Of a stretch of 17,773 bases of DNA, positions 5,850-14,430 are shown in pieces; the first letter of the stretch is position 1, and every line of letters begins with the position of its first letter. This DNA comes from an uncultured Eubacteriales bacterium (GTDB lineage Bacteria > Bacillota > Clostridia > Christensenellales > Christensenellaceae), in NCBI GenBank assembly GCA_905193725.1, contig CAJJPW010000020.1, forward strand, positions 1 to 17,773, read 5' to 3'. The position numbers and the translations under genes are program-made. The notes under the pieces are model-generated. The model was not told the origin of the DNA. It did not search any database and saw nothing but the letters and a program-made list of their open reading frames with translations.

Positions 5850-8800
5850 ATGCTTGCAAAATTCAGTGTGAAGAAACCTTTGACCATTATCATAGCAGTA
5901 CTTCTCATCATATTATTGGGAACTATTTCATTTATGAATATGAAGACGGACCTATTGCCGGAGATCGATTTGCCCTATGTGGTGGTGATGACCACATACC
6001 CGGGAGCGAGTCCAGAAAAGGTGGAGACAGAGGTTACAAGGCCTCTTGAGAGCACTTTGGCAACCACGGGGGGAGTGGAAGAGGTTACCAGCATTTCTCA
6101 GGAAAACACCAGTATGATTGTGTTTCAACTGGGTTATGGAACCAATATGGACAGCGTGATCATCGATATGAACAATAAAATAGGCCTAGCGGAGGCCCAA
6201 CTAGGCGATGAAGTGGGAACGCCTATCCTCATGCAGATCAATCCAGATATGTTGCCCATTATGGTAGCTAGCGTAGATGTAGAAGGTCAGTCGCTTACCG
6301 AGACGTCCAAGCTGGTAAACGACATCGTCATTCCCCAGCTGGAACGGGTAGATGGTGTGGCGTCTGTAGAAGCAATGGGTCTGGTGGAAAACCAGCTGAC
6401 CATCACCTTGAATCAGGAGAAAATCGATGCGCTAAACGATAAAATTTTAAAAAGCATAGATGAAGAGCTCTATGATGCACAGCAGGCGCTGGATGACGCT
6501 CAGCAGCAGCTGGACAGCGGCAAACAGGAACTAGAAGACCAGACCCAAAAACAAAATCAGGCGCTCATGGATGCCGAACAGCAGCTGGACAGTGGAAAGG
6601 AGCAAATTAACAGCGGCATCAATGCGCTCACGGCAACAGAAGGAGAGTTAACGCAGCAAAAGCAGGATTTAGAGACGCAAAAGCAACAGACCGAGGCGTT
6701 GATTGAGGCTACGAAGGCGCTGGAAGAGATCAATCAGGGAATTGCAGGGTTGGAGGCTGGCATTCAGGAACTGGATGGGCAGATTCAGCAGGCACAGACG
6801 GATATCGATAGCTTGGAGCTGCAAAGAGATGACTTGCAAAAAGAGCTGGATGCATTGCCGGATACTCCGGAAAATGAGCAAAGGAGAGGAGAACTGGAAG
6901 AACAGATCTCCGGACTGAATGGAGATATACAGGAGCTGGAATCGAACATTGCAGTGGCAGAGGGTCAAAAAGACGGTCTCATGCAGCAAAAAGAGGGACT
7001 GGAGACGCAAAAAGAGCCCATTGACGCCATCTTAAAGGCACAGGATTACCCAGCTCTGGAGGACTTAGAGGCACTGAGGGATTCCCTCCAGCAGGGGATA
7101 GAGGGCTGTGAAGGTGCACTCAAGGGCATTCCAGGACAGCGAGAGAAACTGGATGAGACGCTACAACAGCTGACAGAACAGAGTGAGCAGTTGCAAATGG
7201 GGAAAAATGCCCTGACCGGTGCACAAATAGAGGCTACTGTGAATATCGCCCTGGGCCAGCAGCAGATAAGCGAACAACAGGCCCAACTGGATGAGGCAAA
7301 AGAAGCGGCATATGAACAGGCCGATTTAGATGGCATGATCACTCAGCAGGTGATCAGCCAAATGCTGGCGGCGGAAAACTTCTCTATGCCAGCGGGATAT
7401 ATCACAGAGGGAGAAGAACAGTTTGTGGTAAAGGTGGGGGACACCTTTGCTACAGAAGAAGAACTGAAAAATTTGGAGCTATTTCATCTGGATGTAGAAG
7501 GCGTAGAGACCATCAGACTCTCAGATGTAGCGGATATTGCATTTACTGACAATTCCCAGGAGATGTACGCGAAGATCAACGGCAATGATGGCGTGCTCAT
7601 CACCATGCAAAAGCAAAGCAGCGATTCTACAGCAGAGGTCTCACAAAATCTGCGGCAGGCTATTGAGGAATTGATGGTCAGCAATCCAGACCTGCACATC
7701 ACCACCTTGAGCGACCAGGGCATCTACATTGATATCGTGATCCAGACGGTGTTGCAAAACCTGCTTATGGGCGCTGCTTTGGCGATCATTGTGCTGTTCT
7801 TCTTTATCAAGAGCATAAAACCTACGCTGATTGTGGCGGTGAGCATTCCCATCAGTGTGATGCTGGCGATTGTGCTGATGTATTTTACAGGCATTAACCT
7901 AAATATCATCTCTCTAGCTGGGTTGGCACTGGGCATTGGCATGCTGGTGGACAACAGCATTGTGGTGATAGAGAATATTTTCCGCATGAGGACACTGGGT
8001 GTACCGGCTGCAAAGGCGGCAGTACAGGGCGCAAAACAGGTAGCCGGGGCCATTGCAGCGTCTACGTTAACCACAATATGCGTGTTTCTGCCCATCGTAT
8101 TTACGGAGGGCATTTCCAAAGAGCTATTTACGGATATGGGCCTGACAATCGGCTACTCCCTCATCGCCAGCTTACTGGTGGCCCTTTCTTTGGTGCCCGC
8201 ACTCACATCCACTACTTTGAGAAAATTCGAGGAGCGGCCTAACAGGACATTTGAGAGGTTTAAGAATTTCTATGGCAAGTTGTTGGAGAAATGTCTGCGG
8301 CACAAAGCCATCCCGCTGATTGCGTCTGTGGCATTGTTTCTCATCTGTGCCTATGGGGCATTTCACATGGGGCTGGTATTTATGCCGGAGACGGACAGCT
8401 CTCAGATTATGGTGAGCTTATCCACCGATCAGGAGATGACAAAACAGCAAACTCGGGAACTGAGCGATCAAGTGGCGGATACCATTGAGCAGATCCCGGG
8501 AATTGAGACGGTAGGCGCCATGCAGAGCGGCGATGACAATTCGGTGAGCATGTACATTGTGTTAGCCGACCAAAGAGATGCCACCAGCTCTGAGATCACC
8601 CAACAGATTTTAGACGATACAAGGGATTATCCCTGTGAGGTCACTGCCTCAGCCTCTACCATGGACATCTCTGCCATGGGAGGCTCTGGCCTAGAAGTGG
8701 AGATCAGGGGAGACGACCTGGATACCCTACAGTCCATATCAGAAGATGTGGCGGCGATGATGGAAGGCATTGAGGGGACGATGAACGTCTCGGATGGAAT

Positions 8801-9800
8801 GGAAGACGCAGAAAATGAGACGCGCATTGTGGTGGATAAGAATAAGGCGATGTCTTATGGCCTTACAGTCGCTCAAGTGTATCAGGAGATTTCCAGTGCC
8901 ATCCAAAACGAGACCACAGCCACTACGGTAACGCTGGATCAGACAGATTATCCTGTGATCGTGGCCAAAGACCCCAGCACAACGCTCACCCGGGAAACGC
9001 TGGGAGACTACACCTTTACTACAACACAGAACGGGGAAGAACAAGAAGTTGCGCTCACGGATATTGCTACCATTGAGGAACAAGAGGGATTATCCTCCAT
9101 TCAGCACGATAACTTTGTGCGCACTATGACGGTGAGCGCTGAAGTGGATGCGTCTCACAACATTAATCTAGTGAGCCGACAGCTGCAAAATCAGCTAGAT
9201 GAATACGATGCTCCAGAGGGATATTCTCTCTCCATCGTGGGAGAAAATGAGACCATCGTCAATACCGTGAGTGATTTGCTGCAAATGGTGGCGCTAGCCA
9301 TTGTGTTGATCTACTTTATCATGGTGGCTCAATTCCAATCCTGGCTTTCCCCCACAATCGTCATGTTCACCATTCCGCTGGCACTGACAGGAGGCATGCT
9401 GGGCCTTTGGATCACTGGGATGGAGATCAGCACCATCGCCCTGCTGGGATTCCTAGTGCTCTGCGGCGTGGTGGTAAACAACGGCATCGTGTTTGTGGAC
9501 TGTGCCAATCAATTGCGAGCAGAGGGCATGGAAAAGCGAGAGGCCTTAGTGGAGGCGGGCAAGAGGAGAATGCGCCCCATTCTCATGACGGCCATTACCA
9601 CCATCTTAGGACTGCTCACGTTGGCCTTTGGCATTGGGCAAGGTGCAGATATGTTGCAGCCTATGGCGATTGTCATTATATTTGGCCTCACCTACGCCAC
9701 GCTGCTCACGCTGTTTATCGTTCCATCGCTCTACGAGATCTTCTACAGAAAGAAGATCAGAGTGCTGAAAGAGGAAGACCTGGAGGACATGGAATCTTAG
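5850..9800 (+). CDS. RND-family efflux permease with a large coiled-coil insertion
   Basis: A proton-driven exporter of the HAE/AcrB-like superfamily in the cytoplasmic membrane, probably of drugs or amphiphiles. With ATG 5850 (AGGAGGAG at 5835-5842) it has 1316 residues, against about 1000-1060 for typical members. Visible parts: TM1 (10-31); first porter half (PEIDLPYVVVMTTYPGASPE); a helical insert of about 290 residues (about 202-490) rich in QQLDSGK-type repeats; return to the porter fold (MLAAENFSMPAGYI at 504-517, then VRL/IRLSDVADI); TM2-6 with GMLVDNSIVVIEN; TM7 near 825; second porter half; TM8-12 with VVVNNGIVFVD. In TM4 only one acid remains of the usual proton-relay DD pair (D701, N702), as in many Firmicute relatives. 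No adaptor or outer-membrane gene is adjacent. The frame extends upstream to a TTG at 5811, which lacks a good ribosome binding site. Confidence 0.93.
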   Translation: MLAKFSVKKPLTIIIAVLLIILLGTISFMNMKTDLLPEIDLPYVVVMTTYPGASPEKVETEVTRPLESTLATTGGVEEVTSISQENTSMIVFQLGYGTNMDSVIIDMNNKIGLAEAQLGDEVGTPILMQINPDMLPIMVASVDVEGQSLTETSKLVNDIVIPQLERVDGVASVEAMGLVENQLTITLNQEKIDALNDKILKSIDEELYDAQQALDDAQQQLDSGKQELEDQTQKQNQALMDAEQQLDSGKEQINSGINALTATEGELTQQKQDLETQKQQTEALIEATKALEEINQGIAGLEAGIQELDGQIQQAQTDIDSLELQRDDLQKELDALPDTPENEQRRGELEEQISGLNGDIQELESNIAVAEGQKDGLMQQKEGLETQKEPIDAILKAQDYPALEDLEALRDSLQQGIEGCEGALKGIPGQREKLDETLQQLTEQSEQLQMGKNALTGAQIEATVNIALGQQQISEQQAQLDEAKEAAYEQADLDGMITQQVISQMLAAENFSMPAGYITEGEEQFVVKVGDTFATEEELKNLELFHLDVEGVETIRLSDVADIAFTDNSQEMYAKINGNDGVLITMQKQSSDSTAEVSQNLRQAIEELMVSNPDLHITTLSDQGIYIDIVIQTVLQNLLMGAALAIIVLFFFIKSIKPTLIVAVSIPISVMLAIVLMYFTGINLNIISLAGLALGIGMLVDNSIVVIENIFRMRTLGVPAAKAAVQGAKQVAGAIAASTLTTICVFLPIVFTEGISKELFTDMGLTIGYSLIASLLVALSLVPALTSTTLRKFEERPNRTFERFKNFYGKLLEKCLRHKAIPLIASVALFLICAYGAFHMGLVFMPETDSSQIMVSLSTDQEMTKQQTRELSDQVADTIEQIPGIETVGAMQSGDDNSVSMYIVLADQRDATSSEITQQILDDTRDYPCEVTASASTMDISAMGGSGLEVEIRGDDLDTLQSISEDVAAMMEGIEGTMNVSDGMEDAENETRIVVDKNKAMSYGLTVAQVYQEISSAIQNETTATTVTLDQTDYPVIVAKDPSTTLTRETLGDYTFTTTQNGEEQEVALTDIATIEEQEGLSSIQHDNFVRTMTVSAEVDASHNINLVSRQLQNQLDEYDAPEGYSLSIVGENETIVNTVSDLLQMVALAIVLIYFIMVAQFQSWLSPTIVMFTIPLALTGGMLGLWITGMEISTIALLGFLVLCGVVVNNGIVFVDCANQLRAEGMEKREALVEAGKRRMRPILMTAITTILGLLTLAFGIGQGADMLQPMAIVIIFGLTYATLLTLFIVPSLYEIFYRKKIRVLKEEDLEDMES

Positions 9801-9838
9801 GGTGCATGCAATGTTTTGAAAAGCGTCAGATAAATTAG

Positions 9839-9869
9839 AAAAGGGGAGAAAGTAGCTTTCCCCTTTTTT
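9839..9869 (+). terminator. Terminator of the RND gene
   Basis: The stem AAGGGG-A-GAAAG / CTTTCCCCTT, with one bulged A and a TAG loop, runs into T6. Confidence 0.88.
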
Positions 9870-9991
9870 CTATATTAATTGCTGACTTTTCGCGCTTTTT
9901 TGACGCTCTTAACCGCTGTAGGACGACATGTTTTGCGCTGGTATTTTTTTAAACTAGAGTCATAGCGAAGCGATAGCTGGAGGGAGCCAAA

Positions 9992-10498
9992 ATGAAAGAC
10001 AAGTTAAAAAAGAGCATTACTGGGAAATACCAGGGTGAAGAGGTAGATCAATACTTAAAAGAGATCAAAGAAGACTACGAACAAGTGATTGCCGACCAAA
10101 AAAATCGCATTTTAGATTTGAGAAATGAGAACGAGGAATTAAAAAAGGTCATTGGCGAGCTGAAGGGAAAAGAAGAGATGGTATTAAAGACCATGATGGA
10201 CGCCAGATACGCCTCCAAACACATTACAGAAGAGGCACAAAAACAGGCGGAGATCATCTTACTGGATGCCCAAACCAAAAAGGAAATATTGGATAAAAAA
10301 TCTTCGGAATTCACAGATGCCATTGTGGATTTAAAACTGAGGGTACAGAATATCATGGCTAAAATCGATGAGGAAATTCGCAAGATCAGCGAAATGGACT
10401 TTAAATCGAACTGCAAGCTAGAGACAGAAAGCAATGTACTCACCTTGCAGGACCAGGAATCCTCCCAGGTGATTTTCGGAAAAGTAGCCATGAGATAA
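9992..10498 (+). CDS. DivIVA-like coiled-coil protein
   Basis: A 168-residue, almost entirely helical protein. The N-terminal 30 residues (ITGKYQGEEVDQYLKEIKEDYE) match the DivIVA/GpsB pattern in which a short motif, then E-V-D-x-(Y/F)-L, precedes a coiled coil; residues 30-65 and 75-135 are long heptad-rich helices with the (A)-x-x-I-x-x-x-A-x-x-x-A-x-x-I-x-x-x-A spacing found in DivIVA proteins. Such proteins mark curved membrane at septa and poles. It is shorter than B. subtilis-type DivIVA-like septal proteins often are, and the C-terminus (after 140) is unstructured. GGAGGGAG lies 6-9 bases before the ATG. It stands alone: a terminator precedes it and a convergent gene follows. I see no clear promoter in 9870-9980. 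Confidence 0.75.
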   Translation: MKDKLKKSITGKYQGEEVDQYLKEIKEDYEQVIADQKNRILDLRNENEELKKVIGELKGKEEMVLKTMMDARYASKHITEEAQKQAEIILLDAQTKKEILDKKSSEFTDAIVDLKLRVQNIMAKIDEEIRKISEMDFKSNCKLETESNVLTLQDQESSQVIFGKVAMR

Positions 10499-10508
10499 AG
10501 GGGGGACC

Positions 10509-10532
10509 AAAAAAAGCGCTATATGCGCCTAT
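10509..10532 (-). terminator. Minus-strand terminator of the amidase gene
   Basis: On the minus strand AGGCGC-ATATA-GCGCTT (one G-T pair) is followed by T7. The stem is short but the U-tract is good. It lies between the convergent DivIVA-like and amidase genes. Confidence 0.55.
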
Positions 10533-10547
10533 TTTACCTCAAATTTC

Positions 10548-11222
10548 CTATAAATAAGAGGAGACCTCACTTAAAAATGCATCCCATAGCCCTTCTTCAC
10601 GAATGTGCAGAGGGCAATTTTTTTGTGAAAAATCGTGGTGTTGTTTGACCGCATCGATGGGAAGATCGTATTTATTGAGCAGATAGGCAGTGAGTCTTGC
10701 CGCATTATCTAGACTCTTGTTAAAGTCCCCATCTTCGTTGACACAAATCTCAATGCCGATGCCATTCATATTGCCGCCAGGTTCTTGGAGGGAATCTCCC
10801 GCATGCCAACCCACCTCCCCATCGGGCAGATGTTGGACAATCATAGAGTCGTCCACGGTGTAATGCCAGGAGAGCTGCTCCTCTTTGGCTTCATCCAACA
10901 GATACTCCTCATGGGCAAGAGCGTTGGCCCCTGGGTTTTCATTGGCTGTCTCATGGATCACAATGTACTTGATCTCCCGGGTGATCTGGGGCCGCCCGGC
11001 ATAGCCTTCGGGGATGAAGTCCTGCTTTAAGGGAATCCCATCTATTTGAGAGGTGCCATCCTCACTCGTATCGATACCAGAAAGGAGATTGATGCGCTGC
11101 TCGTAAGAGTGAACGGTAAAAATAAGGGCAATTATGAGAAGGATGACAATGATGGATAGCACTAAAATCGCTTTATTTTTGGCAGAACCCACATTTTTTT
11201 TGACATTTTTCCTCGTACTCAT
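10548..11222 (-). CDS. Membrane-anchored N-acetylmuramoyl-L-alanine amidase (Amidase_2)
   Basis: Cleaves the amide bond between muramic acid and the stem peptide of peptidoglycan. The 224-residue protein has a basic N-terminus, one membrane helix (about 19-38) that anchors it with the catalytic domain outside, a 40-residue linker, and an Amidase_2 (T7-lysozyme/PGRP-like) domain from about 66. Zinc ligands are readable as H90 (IVIHETAN), one of H195/H196 and C203 (HHDFSQKNCP). Conserved SWHYTVDD, VGWHAGD and GIGIEICVN complete the fold. ATG 11222 is preceded by GGAG at 7-10 bases. The absence of a wall-binding repeat and the membrane anchor fit a housekeeping, spore or division autolysin rather than a phage endolysin. 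A TATAAT (11266-11261, minus) lies upstream without a clear -35. Confidence 0.92.
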   Translation of the reverse strand: MSTRKNVKKNVGSAKNKAILVLSIIVILLIIALIFTVHSYEQRINLLSGIDTSEDGTSQIDGIPLKQDFIPEGYAGRPQITREIKYIVIHETANENPGANALAHEEYLLDEAKEEQLSWHYTVDDSMIVQHLPDGEVGWHAGDSLQEPGGNMNGIGIEICVNEDGDFNKSLDNAARLTAYLLNKYDLPIDAVKQHHDFSQKNCPLHIREEGLWDAFLSEVSSYL

Positions 11223-11444
11223 AATCGACTCCAGTAAATCAAACTCAACACACTTCCACTATTATATAAAATAACTGTGGAGAAAAAAAGTATTGGCTTA
11301 ACGATATTTACAGAAAGTTTATAAAATACACAAGGAACCATAGAAAATACCTAAAGGAAATACAGTAAAGTAAATAGAATTATTATATCGTCGAGTAAAA
11401 TTGGCAATAATCAAATTGATATTTGAAAAAAGGGGAAATTACAT

Positions 11445-11789
11445 ATGTCAAATACCAGTTCGAGTGGCCTAGATGAGAGATTTGCAAGTTGGTTTGTGTA
11501 CCTATTTGGATGGATCACAGGCATTCTATTTTTGATATTAGAAAGGCGCAATAAAACCATTCGGCTGCATGCCTACCAGGCAACCATTTTATCTGCGGCA
11601 ATGACGGTGGTATGTGTGATCTTATCGCTGCTGAGCATGATACCATTTTTGGGTATTTTATTTTCCATCATCAATTGGATTATAGCCATTTTATACATTT
11701 TGGTGATCATTTTGTGCATCATACGGGCAGCCAATGGCAACATACTATCCATTCCGATTGTATATGATTTGGCGAAAAAATACGCTTAG
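11445..11789 (+). CDS. Small DUF4870-like integral membrane protein
   Basis: A 114-residue protein with three hydrophobic segments (about 16-32, 46-66, 70-95). The sequence YLFGWITGILFLILERRNKTIRLHAYQA matches the DUF4870-type pattern, in which a G-W-x-T-G helix is followed by E-x-x-N-x-x-(V/I)-R-x-H-A-x-Q, and it ends with a conserved-looking P-I-x-x-(D/L)-A tail. The function of this family is unknown; members are abundant in bacteria. The ATG follows AGGGGAAA by about 9 bases. It is a single gene with a strong terminator after it. I see no convincing promoter in the AT-rich 11223-11430. Confidence 0.82.
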   Translation: MSNTSSSGLDERFASWFVYLFGWITGILFLILERRNKTIRLHAYQATILSAAMTVVCVILSLLSMIPFLGILFSIINWIIAILYILVIILCIIRAANGNILSIPIVYDLAKKYA

Positions 11790-11841
11790 TGCAGCTTGAC
11801 GGTACTGGCATTTGATCAAAAAACCACCATAGCAGAAATGT

Positions 11842-11877
11842 AGCGCGGGGGCAGAGAATGCTTTCGCGCTTTTTTTA
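11842..11877 (+). terminator. Terminator after the DUF4870-like gene
   Basis: AGCGCG-GGG-GCA pairs with TGC-TTT-CGCGCT (three G-T pairs in the middle) around a GAGAA loop: a 12-bp stem followed by T7. Confidence 0.88.
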
Positions 11878-12072
11878 GGGCGCGTTTTGTCAATGTCACA
11901 GGCGACCATCAAAAATTGCCAGCCTTTTGGCTCAGGTTGTTGCCGGCATTACTATGGAATAAGCAGGATGTAGTGCATTTATGCTGGGGCAAGAAATGGG
12001 GCAAATAGGAGCATAGAATGAGCGGCTGTTTAAAGTATGGATAAAAATCGTGTAAAAAAAGCAAAGAAGTAC
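11878..12072. other. Non-coding stretch between terminator and typA promoter
   Basis: No open frame with a ribosome binding site on either strand. A minus-strand frame (11932-12234) runs through it but overlaps the typA start and has no translation signals. I see no conserved RNA structure beyond a tiny AGCC-TTTT-GGCT hairpin. Confidence 0.5.
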
Positions 12073-12101
12073 TGGAAAAAGTGCAAAAATGAGAATATAA
12101 T
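12073..12101 (+). promoter_or_regulatory. Promoter of typA
   Basis: TGGAAA (12073-12078, 4 of 6 to consensus), 17-base spacer, perfect TATAAT (12096-12101). The predicted start near 12108 leaves a leader of about 75 bases. Confidence 0.65.
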
Positions 12102-12125
12102 AAGAAGTTGTTTTGTATGGTATCC

Positions 12126-12143
12126 TTGCTAGAAATCTAGCAA
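12126..12143. repeat. Perfect inverted repeat in the typA leader
   Basis: TTGCTAGA-AA-TCTAGCAA, an 8+2+8 perfect palindrome within the predicted 5' leader, about 40 bases ahead of the start. It could be an operator just downstream of the promoter; the 2-base loop makes a full RNA hairpin awkward, though a shortened one could form. Confidence 0.6.
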
Positions 12144-12183
12144 AGTTGAGATAAATTTTTAGTTTATAGAAGGGGAGATTTAT

Positions 12184-14001
12184 TTGGTACGAGATGATTT
12201 GAGAAATATCGCGATTATCGCCCATGTAGACCACGGCAAGACCACATTAGTGGACGAAATGCTCAAACAAGGCGGTGCGTTTCGCGAAAACCAGGTGGTC
12301 GAAGAGCGGGTTATGGACACGGGAGATCTGGAGAGAGAGCGTGGCATAACTATATTGGCCAAAAATACCTCCGCTCATTATAAAGGAGTTAAGATTAATA
12401 TTGTGGATACCCCGGGCCATGCGGACTTTGGCGGGGAAGTGGAGCGGGTGCTCAAAATGGTAGATGGCGTACTCTTGCTCGTGGATTCCTTTGAGGGCAC
12501 GATGCCACAGACCAGGTTTGTGCTGCAAAAGGCGCTCGAGCTAGGACATCCCATCATCGTGGTGGTCAACAAGGTAGACCGGCCGGACGCGCGGCTGGGG
12601 GATGTGGAAGATGAAGTGTTAGAGCTCTTGTTGGACTTAGATGCCACGGAAGAACAGCTAGATAGCCCGGTGGTGTATTGTTCGGGAAGAGAGGGCACAG
12701 CTAGCTTAGCACCTTTGGATAGGGGCAAGGATTTGCAGCCACTATTTGACACAATCCTCACCCATATTAAACCAAAAACAGTGGACGAAAATGCCCCGCT
12801 GCAAATGTTGGTATCCTCTGTGGATTACAACGAGTATGTGGGCAGAATCGCCATTGGCAAAATAGAGCGTGGCACCATCCACCAAGGGCAGGAAATCACC
12901 ATTGTGGATTATCATGATCCTGAAATGCAGGCCAAGGGCAAGGTAGTAAATCTCTATCAAATTGAAGGCCTCAAGCGAGTAGCCTGCGACACAGCAATGG
13001 CAGGAGATATTGTGTGCATTTCTGGTATCGAGGGCATCACCATCGGCCAGACCATCTGTGCAGTGGATGCGCCAGAGCCCATCGAGTTTGTGAAGATCTC
13101 CGAGCCCACGGTAGAGATGACTTTCAGTGTCAACAACAGCCCCTTTGCCGGCAAGGAGGGAAAGTACGTGACCTCTCGCCATTTGCGGGACAGGCTGTAT
13201 CGGGAGCTGCTCAAAGACGTCTCCCTGCGGGTTTCTGATACTGACTCCACCGAGAGTTTTCTGGTGGCAGGTAGAGGGGAAATGCATCTCTCCATTCTCA
13301 TTGAGACCATGCGCCGGGAGGGGTATGAATTTGCGGTGAGCAATCCCCATGTGCTGATGAAGACCATTGATGGTGTAAAGTGTGAGCCCATAGAGCGGCT
13401 GGTCATCGATGTGCCGGAGGAATATGTGGGCGCTGTAATGGAAAAGTTGGGGCAGAGAAAGGCGGAGCTTTTGCAAATGTCGCCCAAGGGAAGCCGGATG
13501 GAGATGGAGTTTCTCATTCCTGCCAGAGGACTTTTTGGATACAAGAGCATCTTCCTCACAGACACCAAGGGTGAGGGTATTATGAACTCGGTGTTTGAAA
13601 AATACGAGCCCTATAAAGGGGATATCCCAAAGAGACTCACAGGCTCCCTCATTGCCCATGAACAGGGAGAAGCGGTGGCATATGGCCTATTTAATGCCCA
13701 GGAGAGAGGAACGCTATTTATTGGGCCGGGCACACCGGTATATGAGGGCATGGTAGTGGGAATGTCGCCCAAGGCAGAGGATTTGGTGGTCAACGTGTGC
13801 AAGAAAAAACACATCACCAACATGCGGGCCTCAGGCTCGGATGAGGCGTTGCGGCTGACACCACCCAAAGTGTTGAGCCTAGAGGAGGCCATTGAATTCA
13901 TTTCAGAAGATGAGCTGATCGAAATAACGCCGGAGAGCATTCGCATTCGCAAGAGTATCTTGGAAAAGGACAAACGGGCAAAGGCGAAAAAGTTTGCTTA
14001 G
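12184..14001 (+). CDS. typA: Translational GTPase TypA/BipA
   Basis: A ribosome-associated GTPase related to EF-G that assists 50S assembly and growth under stress or cold. The 605 residues match the family length. G motifs: AHVDHGKT (13-20), RGITI (53-57), DTPGH (75-79), NKVD (129-132) and CSGREG near 166-171; then the beta-barrel domain, EF-G-like domains III and V, and the TypA-specific C-terminal domain (FNAQERGTLFIGPGTPVYEGMV and NMRASGSDEALRL are characteristic). The start is TTG 12184 with GGGGAG (12172-12177) 6 bases before; homologues begin at the same place (x-R-x-D-L-R-N-I-A-I-I-A-H). It forms a single-gene unit with its own promoter and terminator. The identification is certain; the physiological role here is from family knowledge. 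Confidence 0.98.
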   Translation: MVRDDLRNIAIIAHVDHGKTTLVDEMLKQGGAFRENQVVEERVMDTGDLERERGITILAKNTSAHYKGVKINIVDTPGHADFGGEVERVLKMVDGVLLLVDSFEGTMPQTRFVLQKALELGHPIIVVVNKVDRPDARLGDVEDEVLELLLDLDATEEQLDSPVVYCSGREGTASLAPLDRGKDLQPLFDTILTHIKPKTVDENAPLQMLVSSVDYNEYVGRIAIGKIERGTIHQGQEITIVDYHDPEMQAKGKVVNLYQIEGLKRVACDTAMAGDIVCISGIEGITIGQTICAVDAPEPIEFVKISEPTVEMTFSVNNSPFAGKEGKYVTSRHLRDRLYRELLKDVSLRVSDTDSTESFLVAGRGEMHLSILIETMRREGYEFAVSNPHVLMKTIDGVKCEPIERLVIDVPEEYVGAVMEKLGQRKAELLQMSPKGSRMEMEFLIPARGLFGYKSIFLTDTKGEGIMNSVFEKYEPYKGDIPKRLTGSLIAHEQGEAVAYGLFNAQERGTLFIGPGTPVYEGMVVGMSPKAEDLVVNVCKKKHITNMRASGSDEALRLTPPKVLSLEEAIEFISEDELIEITPESIRIRKSILEKDKRAKAKKFA

Positions 14002-14016
14002 ATCCCATATGAGAGG

Positions 14017-14055
14017 AAGCCATAGTGTGCAGAGCAACGCAGCTATGGCTTTTTT
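14017..14055 (+). terminator. Terminator of typA
   Basis: The arms AAGCCATAG (14017-14025) and CTATGGCTT (14043-14051) form a perfect 9-bp stem with a 17-base loop and a T-run behind. Confidence 0.88.
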
Positions 14056-14413
14056 CGTTTTAGCAAAAAAATACGGCTGAGAGAAAAGGGTTTTTGCCAT
14101 AGGCAAAGTAAAATGCCATCGGAAGACAAATAAAAGAAATGGCGGCTTTGGAAGTGGAACTGCATGTGATAAAACGCACATGGAAGGAAAATGGTAGGAT
14201 GTTTTTCTTTTCATATGCGGCGCCATGTGTTTTGCATATCCGCTATTTTTGAAAGATTTTCGCGCTCCATGGTCTATGGCGAGCAGCGTAGCTTTGATAA
14301 TGCCATATAATCTACAAATAAATCGCTGTTTGTTTTGAGACAGCCCCATATTCTGCTGGTATAACCTTCCCAATTCCAATGCATACTAAATAAAAACATT
14401 TGAAAATGATTGG
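14056..14413. other. Non-coding stretch before the tepA-like gene
   Basis: About 360 bases without a supportable gene. A TATAAT occurs at 14306-14311 but has no -35 at normal spacing. A 6-bp inverted repeat CATGTG-N8-CACATG lies near 14152-14171. A long minus-strand frame (13903-14379) is rejected because half of it is antisense to typA and it lacks translation signals. Confidence 0.5.
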
Positions 14414-14430
14414 AAAGGTGGAATCCATCT

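Noticed and set aside
6490..6600. DNA direct repeats CAGCAGCTGGACAG in the RND gene, considered as a possible repeat element
   Set aside because: They are in frame and encode the coiled-coil QQLDSGK repeat, so they are part of the protein design rather than a separate element.
12742..13659. Minus-strand open frame of 305 codons inside typA
   Set aside because: Entirely antisense to a certain gene; composition is a by-product of typA codon use.
13903..14379. Minus-strand open frame of 158 codons after typA
   Set aside because: Overlaps the typA 3' end and its terminator, has no translation signal, and the translated sequence shows no recognisable domain.
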